DNA of 39,392 nt from JADJNW01 sp964517175 (GTDB lineage Bacteria; Bacteroidota; Bacteroidia; Chitinophagales; Saprospiraceae). Made by a program: the position numbers and the translations under genes. Positions 33,424-39,392 of this stretch are shown piece after piece; position 1 is the stretch's first letter; each line of letters begins with the position of its first letter. The notes below the pieces were generated by a model. That model was not told where the DNA came from. It searched no databases and saw only the letters and a program-made list of their open reading frames with translations. The DNA is taken from contig CAZFBU010000017.1 in the NCBI GenBank assembly GCA_964517175.1, positions 1 through 39,392 of the forward strand, read 5' to 3'.

Positions 33424-34014
33424 ATGGAAGAGCAACGTCTGGACTCGGCATACTGGAACGAGCGCTACGCCCGGCAAAACACGCCCTGGGATATCGGGCA
33501 GGCGTCTCCGCCTATTGTGCGCTACCTCGACCAACTCCCCGATAAATCCACGCGCATACTCATTCCTGGAGCGGGCAGCGCTTACGAAGCTGTTTATGCG
33601 CATCGCCAGGGGTTTCATCAGGTCTTTGTGTGCGACTGGGCACCCCGGGCATTCGAGCATTTGCGCCAGGCAGCACCGGGTTTTCCAGCAGCGCATTTAA
33701 TCGCCGATGATTTTTTCAAGCTCCAAATAGAAGTTGATTTGATCCTGGAGCAAACCTTTTTTTCGGCGATTCCTCCGGTTCACCGCAAAGAGTATGCCCG
33801 CAAAACCGCTGAATTGCTAAGCCCCAATGGCAAAGTCGCGGGGTTGCTGTTTGCGCACCCTTTCGAGCAGGAAGGACCACCTTTCGGCGGAACGAAAGCA
33901 GTGTACGAGAATATATTCTCGCCGTTTTTCGAAATTCTGCAAATGGACATCAGCCCGGATTCCATTCCGCCAAGACTCGGCAGAGAACTGTTTTTCGAGT
34001 TGCGAAAAATCTGA
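33424..34014 (+). CDS. thiopurine S-methyltransferase-like SAM methyltransferase
   Basis: A 196-residue Rossmann-fold methyltransferase of the TPMT group. The N-terminal YWNERYARQNTPWDIGQASPP is the family hallmark, followed by SAM-binding motif I ILIPGAGSAYEAV. The segment DWAPRAFEHLRQ lies where the acidic strand-2 residue sits, then ADDFFKL and the motif IV region DLILEQTFFSAIPP. Bacterial members methylate thiols, selenium or tellurium compounds or other small nucleophiles; the substrate cannot be fixed here. No signal peptide, so cytoplasmic. It starts one base after the DUF4230 stop (tgATATG), implying coupled translation with a membrane-anchored partner of unknown role. Confidence 0.88.
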   Translation: MEEQRLDSAYWNERYARQNTPWDIGQASPPIVRYLDQLPDKSTRILIPGAGSAYEAVYAHRQGFHQVFVCDWAPRAFEHLRQAAPGFPAAHLIADDFFKLQIEVDLILEQTFFSAIPPVHRKEYARKTAELLSPNGKVAGLLFAHPFEQEGPPFGGTKAVYENIFSPFFEILQMDISPDSIPPRLGRELFFELRKI

Positions 34015-34038
34015 TTATCTAAACTAAGTCTAAATAAA

Positions 34039-34070
34039 TTTGTTAAATCAGCAGTTCTTGTTTATTTTCG
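34039..34070 (+). promoter_or_regulatory. promoter of the response regulator gene
   Basis: TTTG (34039-34042), a 20-nt spacer and TATTTTCG (34063-34070) fit the Bacteroidota TTTG-N19-20-TAnnTTTG pattern with one mismatch in the -7 element. The element ends 22 nt before the ATG at 34093, so the leader would be short. Confidence 0.5.
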
Positions 34071-34092
34071 TAGCAAAATCAAGCGATCACAA

Positions 34093-34737
34093 ATGCCCAC
34101 TGTTTCCATTATCATTGCCGATGCTCAATGCCTGACTCGCGAGGGGCTTAAGCGCTTGCTGAGCGAGCAACCGCACTTTAAGGTTTTGGCGGAAGCTGAA
34201 AATGAGCAGGAACTTTTGCCGCAGTTGAAGCAGTTTGCGCCGCAGGTGGTTATTTTGGATCACTACTCCTCGGAGGGTTTCAGCCGGAAAACAATTGACC
34301 GGATAAAGGCAACTTCGCCCGACTCGCGCATTCTTATCATTAGCGAAGATCACGACAAAAACTCCATCTACCAGGTACTGGAGCAGAATATCAGCAGTTT
34401 TTTAACGAAAACGTGCGGCGAAGATGAAATCATTGACGCCGTGAATGCGACCGCCAGAGGACAGAAGTTTTTTTGCACGAAAGTATTGGATTATCTGCTC
34501 GAAAAGTCATTTGCCAAAGGCGAGAGTTGCGCGCCTACCCCACTCACCCCCCGCGAAATCGAAATCGTCAAGCTCATTTCCAAAGGGTTGATTGCCAAAG
34601 AAATAGCCAGTAAATTAAACCTTAGCCCGCACACCATTTATACCCACCGCAAGAAAATTATGAAAAAACTAAACCTGACCAGTTCTTCGGAGTTGGTGCT
34701 GTATGCCGTAAATGCCGGTATTCTGGAGAAAAATTGA
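34093..34737 (+). CDS. NarL/LuxR-family response regulator
   Basis: A 214-residue two-domain regulator. The receiver has Asp10 and phosphoacceptor Asp56 in VVILDHYS, Ser84 in place of the usual Thr (LIISED), and Lys106 (FLTKTC). All active-site positions for phosphotransfer are therefore present, although the segment normally holding a second acidic residue at 11 is Ala. The C-terminal LuxR-type helix-turn-helix is complete: LTPREIEIVKLISKGLIAKEIASKLNLSPHTIYTHRKKIMKKLNL. It should bind DNA as a dimer when phosphorylated. No histidine kinase gene adjoins, so its partner is elsewhere. The next gene, encoding a LysM protein, starts 195 bp later on the same strand. Confidence 0.93.
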   Translation: MPTVSIIIADAQCLTREGLKRLLSEQPHFKVLAEAENEQELLPQLKQFAPQVVILDHYSSEGFSRKTIDRIKATSPDSRILIISEDHDKNSIYQVLEQNISSFLTKTCGEDEIIDAVNATARGQKFFCTKVLDYLLEKSFAKGESCAPTPLTPREIEIVKLISKGLIAKEIASKLNLSPHTIYTHRKKIMKKLNLTSSSELVLYAVNAGILEKN

Positions 34738-34932
34738 TTTTTGGCTTCTTTATTATTTCCATAAGCTTATTTCCTGCCTTTTTTCGTAAAAAAAGTGAAA
34801 AAGTGCAATCTTTTTGATTAAATAATCGTTCAACATATTGTTTTATTCAAATTTTTGTTTAAACTTTGTATAATTCATTGATCTTATAACTCTTATATCC
34901 GCAAAGACGGCATTTGACACAAAACACGCGGT

Positions 34933-36678
34933 ATGAAAATCAAAATTCAGCTTCTAACGATTTGTTTGTTTCTTGCAACGCATTTCCACTTGTTATTCGG
35001 TGCAACCACTTACATCCTGCAGGATGACAGCTGCATGGACCGACTGGTGTACACAAAAACGGTAAATGGCGTAGCCAGCGAGCAGGCGGTCTATCGCATT
35101 CAGGGCAGCCCATTCAGCTATGTTTATCTGGAGATTAGCCCCGATAATCAGCGATTGCAGGAACTACCGCCCCCGCAGGTCGTTACTTGCGCCAATGGCA
35201 ATTTCGATGATGTGATGGTGGAAGACCTGAATGCAAACAAAGACAAAGTGTATATGGTCATGCCAACGCAAGACCGAAAGTATGTGGTTGCAGAAGTTGT
35301 CAAGGCTGCTTTTTTTGAAGAAATGGAACGAGAGATCACCTATATTTCCCGCGATTTCAATTTCGTATTCAACCGACGTACCGGCGTAATTGGTGAAAAT
35401 ATTGCCAGAGGCAGCGCGGGCACGCAGATATTCTTCGAAGGCAAAATGGAAAATAATTGCAGCGGATTCTACCTGTTCCGGCGCATCATACCGAAATCGG
35501 AAAAAACCATGCACACCGATTTTGTATTGATCCCTGAAGTAGGTATCAGCGAAGTGCGCCAGGGTTTGAATGCGAATGATGCCTTCAATAATGTGGAACG
35601 TTTGGAAAAGGTGAACACTTATCTGATCGATGAATACCTGCGGCTGCTTTGCGATGAACAAGTCGAACCAACAACGATGGACCGCCCGGAGATTGCCGTA
35701 AAAGGTGGTGATCTGCAGCCTAAAGGCGGCGATCTCCAACCGAAAACCCCGGATGCCCAAAAAACAGGACAAACAGCAGCTACCAGCCCCTGCGGTGAAG
35801 CATCGGGCGGCGGGTTTCACATTGTTGAAAAAGGACAAACGCTCTACCGCATCTCGAAGATGTACGAAGTGACCGTATCTGATATTAAAAACTGGAACAG
35901 CTTGCGTTCCAATACGATTTATCCCTGCGATAAATTACAAGTGACCAGAAATCCGGGTACAATGGTCAAAACCCCCGCCGAAACGATCGTTGACAATACA
36001 CCCGCCGTAACTACGCCCGCGCCCTACGATCAATACGTTGCGCCCAAAGGTGTGAGCAATGCCACGCCTGCCTGGCAAAGCGGCGAAACCTTCCACATCG
36101 TCCGCCCCGGTGAAACGGTGGCTGCTATCGCCCTGCGCTACGGCTACACGGAAGCACGCTTTCGGATGTTCAATCGCATGGGGCCGGATGAAGTAGCCAG
36201 AGTCGGGCAGCCACTGCTCATAACCGATTGCCCCTGCCCGCCGGGTACGGGTAGCAGCACTGCCAGAAGCAACCAACCGCAATCATTCGATGCAAATCTC
36301 TCTTCCAGAAGCACCGACATGACGCCAAAATCGCCGCTCGGAAGCAGCTACGATTTCGCCAATGATGAGCGCATCACGCCGCAATTTTACATGGATACGC
36401 GCGAAACCGGCAGCGACCTGCAAACGCGCGGTGGTGGCAGTATTCTCAGTACAGAACTACAGCAACGTAGTGGCACGCCGACGGCTTTCGGCGACAATAC
36501 CATACCGCAGCGCTACGAATCGGGAACCTTCAAACGCGCCACGCACGTTTTGAAAAATAATGAAACGCTCTACGATGTAGCCAGAATGTATGGTATAACG
36601 GTAGAACGCCTGCGCGCGCTCAACAACCTCAGCGCCAGTGATGTCGTTATTCCTTATCAGCGATTATACATCAACTAA
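34933..36678 (+). CDS. secreted protein with three LysM domains
   Basis: A 581-residue exported protein with an N-terminal signal peptide (MKIKIQLLTICLFLATHFHLLFG). Residues ~25-245 form a beta-rich domain that I do not recognise. A linker contains KGGDLQPKGGDLQPK, a 7-residue repeat (two copies, 21 bp each in DNA). Three LysM modules follow at about 294-337 (FHIVEKGQTLYRISKMYEVT), 386-432 (FHIVRPGETVAAIALRYGYT) and 536-580 (THVLKNNETLYDVARMYGIT), the last one ending the protein. LysM binds peptidoglycan glycan chains. No catalytic domain is evident, so a structural or scaffold role is likely. Ser/Thr/Gly-rich, probably flexible linkers separate the modules. Confidence 0.9.
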   Translation: MKIKIQLLTICLFLATHFHLLFGATTYILQDDSCMDRLVYTKTVNGVASEQAVYRIQGSPFSYVYLEISPDNQRLQELPPPQVVTCANGNFDDVMVEDLNANKDKVYMVMPTQDRKYVVAEVVKAAFFEEMEREITYISRDFNFVFNRRTGVIGENIARGSAGTQIFFEGKMENNCSGFYLFRRIIPKSEKTMHTDFVLIPEVGISEVRQGLNANDAFNNVERLEKVNTYLIDEYLRLLCDEQVEPTTMDRPEIAVKGGDLQPKGGDLQPKTPDAQKTGQTAATSPCGEASGGGFHIVEKGQTLYRISKMYEVTVSDIKNWNSLRSNTIYPCDKLQVTRNPGTMVKTPAETIVDNTPAVTTPAPYDQYVAPKGVSNATPAWQSGETFHIVRPGETVAAIALRYGYTEARFRMFNRMGPDEVARVGQPLLITDCPCPPGTGSSTARSNQPQSFDANLSSRSTDMTPKSPLGSSYDFANDERITPQFYMDTRETGSDLQTRGGGSILSTELQQRSGTPTAFGDNTIPQRYESGTFKRATHVLKNNETLYDVARMYGITVERLRALNNLSASDVVIPYQRLYIN

Positions 36679-36721
36679 TGTCGCTCACGCTCAGGTTTGA
36701 CCCAGCACTGAAGTCTGAATG

Positions 36722-37279
36722 CTAGCGATAAACTGGCGTCCAGTGCAGTGTCTCAAGATGGGCTTCGAAGAATTGCTCAAATTCTATCAATGCCTGTGGA
36801 GCATCATAATTATTCCAAATCGTTTTTTCGGAGGTATTCAAATGAATAGAGGTGATGGTGGATGGTAAATCCAGAATCAGGATTCCATTTTCCGGGTAGG
36901 TATCGCGCAGTGCAAAATAATCGAGCGCCATCGCTCTGCCGAGAATAGCCTGCGACCAGGAAGAGTCAACTCGTGCTTCGTAAAGCCCATCGCGAACTAC
37001 ATGCAAAATTCCGTTGTAACTCACGCTATCATTCGAGAACACCCGCGCCTCATATACCGGACAACGACCGCGACAGCCTGTTCGTTTGATGGTTGCCACC
37101 AAGCGTACCTTCGCCGCCAGCAGGCTATCCCGCTTTGCTGCTCTGGTCCGTGCCAGCATCTGATCCAGAATTGCGCCGTCAACAACAGCAGGAGCTTTGG
37201 GAGTAGTAGGAATGTTTTTTTTTCCACAGCCCGAAAGCAAAGTAAAACAGGTGAATAGGAAAAGCAGGTATCGCGACAT
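36722..37279 (-). CDS. DUF6438 family lipoprotein
   Basis: A 185-residue lipoprotein with signal MSRYLLFLFTCFTLLSGC (lipobox LSGC, Cys18). The core IKRTGCRGRCPVYEARVFSND, in which a Cys-Gly-x-Cys-Pro pattern starts a beta-sheet domain, followed by VSYNGILHVVRDGLYEARV, is the pattern of the DUF6438 family of unknown function. The two cysteines are spaced to form a disulfide or a ligand pair. It starts 2 bp after the yidC stop, on the same strand, so transcription is surely shared, though family members are not generally known as YidC partners. It is convergent with the LysM gene across 43 bp without a clear terminator. Confidence 0.8.
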   Translation of the reverse strand: MSRYLLFLFTCFTLLSGCGKKNIPTTPKAPAVVDGAILDQMLARTRAAKRDSLLAAKVRLVATIKRTGCRGRCPVYEARVFSNDSVSYNGILHVVRDGLYEARVDSSWSQAILGRAMALDYFALRDTYPENGILILDLPSTITSIHLNTSEKTIWNNYDAPQALIEFEQFFEAHLETLHWTPVYR

Positions 37280-37281
37280 GA

Positions 37282-39213
37282 TTATTTACTACCCTTTTTC
37301 TTCTGCTGACGCTGGCGCTCTGCCTGAACTTTTTGCTGTTCTTTCATAGCTTCTTCCAGTCGCTGCTGAAAGCTGCTTTTCTTTTTCTTCGGCTTTTTTC
37401 GGTATGCTTCCAGCTCGTTTTTGATCTTTTCCTGATCGATAACATAATTTTTGGTAATGACCGTTTGGGCAATATTAAATAAATTGCTGAATAACAAGTA
37501 GCAGGTCAGTCCCGACGCAAAGCTGTTGAAAAAGCCCAGAAACATTACCGGCATGATGTACTGCATGTATTTCATAGCAGGATTTGCCGACATGTCCATG
37601 TGTTTTGTATTGTAGTAAGTATAAATCAGTGTAGTAACCGCCCAAAGAAGTGTAAATAAACTCAGGTGCGAGCCGAACCCGAGCGGAATTTCAAATGGCA
37701 ATCGCACAAAAACATCATAAGAGGACAAATCCGTAGCCCACAGAAAACTCGCCTGTCGAAATTCAATAGCCGCCGGGAAAAAGCGATACAGCGCAAACCA
37801 GATCGGCATTTGCAGCAACATCGGCATACAGCCACCCAGCGGATTGACGCCGAATTCCCGATAGAGTTTCATCGTTTCCACCTGCACCTGCTGCTGATCA
37901 TCTTTGAATTTTTCCCGCATAGATTCGATGCGCGGCTTCAATGCCCCCATTTTTGATTGCGAATACAACATGCGGTAGGTCAATGGATACAGCGCCAGTT
38001 TCACCAGGAAAGTCAACGCCAGAATGACAATCCCTTTACTGCCGATAAAATTGGACAGAAAGTCGAAAACCGGGCGAATTACCCAGCGATTGATGGTACC
38101 GAAAATACTCCATCCGAACGGAATCACGTCTTCCAGTTCGTAGCCAATAGCACGCAAACGCTTGAATTCATTCGGCCCGATGTAAAAATCCATCGAAATC
38201 CCCTGGCTGCCGCTGCCATCAAACGGGATGCGAATCTGTGAGGTGAGCTTCTTCAGGTCGGCAGCCTCCTCCGGTAGTTGTTCGGCTTCCAGTATGGCAC
38301 CATCGAAGCTTGTTGCCGCTACCAAAGAACTGTTGAAAAACTGATTGGAATGGGAAACCCACTTTATTTTTCGGCCGCTGACATCTTCCACGTCGTTGGA
38401 TGTGTAAGAGCAATAGCTGTAGTTTCCATCTATCGGTTTGTAATAGGCTGTGGAGTAAGTGCGTTCGTATTGGGTGTTCTTTTCCAGCTTATCGAGAAAA
38501 TTCACCCAATTCAGCAGAATGTGCGGTGCGCCATTGTCCAGCACACCATTCAGCCCTTCCAACTGCAAATCGTAGTTGATGGTGTAAGTATCCGGGCTAA
38601 TCGCGTACTTTTGCTCAAAATAACGACCGTCGCCGGCATTGGCCCGAAAGGTGATGGTGCCATCAGTTTGCGTAGCCGAAAAATACAACTCACTCGTGCG
38701 CACTACCCCACCGGGAGCGCCCGCCACAGGCAAGAGATATTCAAACTTATCTTTTTCATCCTCGAGCAGTAAGAGCGGTGTTTTGATTTCTTTCTTCTTT
38801 TCGTCTTCCGAAATTTTCTTGAAGTTTTTCAACTCTGCCTCCACAATACGGCCACCCCGGTTGGAAAATTTCAACCGGATGACGTCATTTTCCAGCGTGT
38901 AAAATTGCTCTTCTCCTGCCGCCGCCGCTGCGAAAGGCCCAAAATCCGAAGCCAGTCGAGAGTTGCGCAACGAATCCAGCGCGGATGTATCAACATTGCT
39001 CGCGACCGGCGCAGCCACCCCGGACGTCGTATCCGACAGGGCTTGCAGATCGTCCAGGCTATCGCTGCGTATTTGCTCCGCCAATGCGATGGAATCCTGG
39101 ATACGCTTTTGCTCTTCCGCTTGCCGCTTGGCTTCCGGCCCAACAAAGAACTGTTGCCAAACAATAAATAAAACAAAAATGAGAACTATTCCGATGATTG
39201 TATTCCTGTCCAT
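37282..39213 (-). CDS. yidC: membrane protein insertase YidC
   Basis: A 643-residue Gram-negative-type YidC (Oxa1 superfamily), which inserts and folds inner-membrane proteins alone or with SecYEG. It has an N-terminal anchor (IIGIVLIFVLFIVWQQFF, about residues 6-23), a coiled, Gln/Glu-rich linker, the large periplasmic beta domain (FYTLENDVIRLKFSNRGGRIVEAEL onward), and the conserved C-terminal membrane bundle (SNFIGSKGIVILALTFLVKLALYPLTYRMLYSQSKM...). The cytoplasmic loop PRIESMREKFKDD is typical, as is the FGVNPLGGCMPMLLQMPIWFALYRF segment. The tail is very basic (KKPKKKKS... and QRQQKKKGSK), which in some species contacts the ribosome. It has a strong promoter candidate and heads an operon with the DUF6438 lipoprotein. 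Confidence 0.97.
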   Translation of the reverse strand: MDRNTIIGIVLIFVLFIVWQQFFVGPEAKRQAEEQKRIQDSIALAEQIRSDSLDDLQALSDTTSGVAAPVASNVDTSALDSLRNSRLASDFGPFAAAAAGEEQFYTLENDVIRLKFSNRGGRIVEAELKNFKKISEDEKKKEIKTPLLLLEDEKDKFEYLLPVAGAPGGVVRTSELYFSATQTDGTITFRANAGDGRYFEQKYAISPDTYTINYDLQLEGLNGVLDNGAPHILLNWVNFLDKLEKNTQYERTYSTAYYKPIDGNYSYCSYTSNDVEDVSGRKIKWVSHSNQFFNSSLVAATSFDGAILEAEQLPEEAADLKKLTSQIRIPFDGSGSQGISMDFYIGPNEFKRLRAIGYELEDVIPFGWSIFGTINRWVIRPVFDFLSNFIGSKGIVILALTFLVKLALYPLTYRMLYSQSKMGALKPRIESMREKFKDDQQQVQVETMKLYREFGVNPLGGCMPMLLQMPIWFALYRFFPAAIEFRQASFLWATDLSSYDVFVRLPFEIPLGFGSHLSLFTLLWAVTTLIYTYYNTKHMDMSANPAMKYMQYIMPVMFLGFFNSFASGLTCYLLFSNLFNIAQTVITKNYVIDQEKIKNELEAYRKKPKKKKSSFQQRLEEAMKEQQKVQAERQRQQKKKGSK

Positions 39214-39257
39214 TCAGTATATTTTTTCCTGAAAACACGCTCGCTCAAAAAACTCCG

Positions 39258-39291
39258 CAAAGGTACAATTTTGTTTACTTTAAAATAACAA
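39258..39291 (-). promoter_or_regulatory. promoter of the yidC operon
   Basis: On the minus strand TTG (39291-39289), a 23-nt spacer and TACCTTTG (39265-39258), an exact TAnnTTTG, lie 45 nt upstream of the yidC ATG. The predicted leader is about 40 nt. The spacing is at the long end of the published 17-23 range for Bacteroidota. Confidence 0.6.
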
Positions 39292-39293
39292 CA

Positions 39294-39392
39294 ATGGACG
39301 ATAATTCCCGCAATATAGACCAAAGGCTCTTATCGGCGTATCTACAAACAACTTACCAGGTAGAACAGCCAGCTATTCAAATACATATTGGC
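39294..39392 (+). CDS. partial gene, probable DUF3293 family protein
   Basis: The frame is open from ATG at 39294 to the window edge, 33 codons, starting MDDNSRNIDQRLLSAYLQTT. The AYLQTTYQV...QIHIG pattern resembles the first strands of DUF3293 proteins (AYxxTxYxV...LRIG), small cytoplasmic proteins of unknown function. Only the N-terminus is visible, so the family call is tentative. It is divergent from yidC and separated from it by 80 bp that must hold both promoters. Confidence 0.5.
   Translation, partial: MDDNSRNIDQRLLSAYLQTTYQVEQPAIQIHIG

Noticed and set aside
34760..34770. ATAAGCTTAT palindrome
   Set aside because: A 10-bp palindrome alone, with no promoter or repeat context, is within chance expectation.
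34778..34795. CTTTTTT-cgta-AAAAAAG hairpin after the response regulator
   Set aside because: A stem of A-T pairs only with a single G-C is too weak to call a terminator.
35703..35744. Two 21-bp copies in the LysM gene considered as a mobile or phase-variable repeat
   Set aside because: In-frame linker duplication inside a coding region with silent divergence between copies; no sign of active variation.
1..39392. tRNA, rRNA, CRISPR arrays, insertion sequences, prophage genes
   Set aside because: No cloverleaf, regular spacer-repeat array, transposase, integrase or phage structural protein was found on either strand.

Overview
The window looks like a scaffold piece from a Bacteroidota chromosome, most plausibly the Saprospiria/Chitinophagia side. 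The grounds are a secreted repeat protein with the gliding-motility-type (type IX secretion, type B) C-terminal sorting domain, a TamB homologue, DUF4230, DUF2461 and DUF6438 family proteins, many short-signal lipoproteins, few clear Shine-Dalgarno sites, and promoter-like TTG/TTTG-N19-23-TAnnTTTG elements. The genus call is inference only. Three runs of exactly 100 N (5449-5548, 9718-9817, 13566-13665) are scaffold gaps of unknown true size. They truncate or interrupt three genes and create a false fused reading frame.

Layout. Positions 1-4273 (minus) hold a DUF2007 protein and a 1250-residue lipoprotein that joins a metallophosphoesterase, a kinase-like middle section and a BamA-type outer-membrane barrel. 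Positions 4324-10015 (minus) hold a truncated GT-C-type membrane glycosyltransferase and a giant type IX-secreted repeat protein broken by two gaps. Positions 10415-13402 (minus) are a tight cluster: DUF368 polyprenyl-phosphate transporter, aroE, proline dehydrogenase. Positions 13666-15671 (minus) hold a truncated S1/P1 or zinc phospholipase C-like secreted protein, a cytochrome c lipoprotein and ArfB. Positions 15836-20463 hold a DASH-type photolyase/cryptochrome (+), a Met-rich lipoprotein (-), a MoxR/Mg-chelatase-type AAA ATPase (+) and a VapBC-like toxin-antitoxin pair (+). Positions 20531-27211 hold aroC (+) and, convergent to it, the pair tamB then DUF2461 (-). Positions 27518-31943 hold a SxxK serine hydrolase (+), an EMB8/YheT-type alpha/beta hydrolase (-), an unrecognised membrane protein (-) and folP (-). 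Positions 32208-36678 (all +) hold a DUF4230 protein plus a TPMT-like methyltransferase, an orphan NarL/LuxR-type response regulator and a triple-LysM protein. Positions 36722-39213 (-) hold yidC followed by a DUF6438 lipoprotein, and a divergent partial gene, probably DUF3293, runs off the right edge.

How the genes relate. Most are housekeeping or envelope functions. Outer-membrane and surface biogenesis is the main theme (YidC, TamB, BamA-like barrel lipoprotein, type IX cargo, LysM protein, undecaprenyl-phosphate recycling). Chorismate and folate synthesis are represented by aroE, aroC and folP, in three separate transcription units. There are no rRNA or tRNA genes, CRISPR arrays or insertion sequences that I can support. 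The most unusual items are the phosphoesterase/kinase-like/barrel fusion, a compact repeat-hairpin-repeat element at 15164-15240, and several clean palindromes placed at promoters (adhesin gene, photolyase, toxin-antitoxin).
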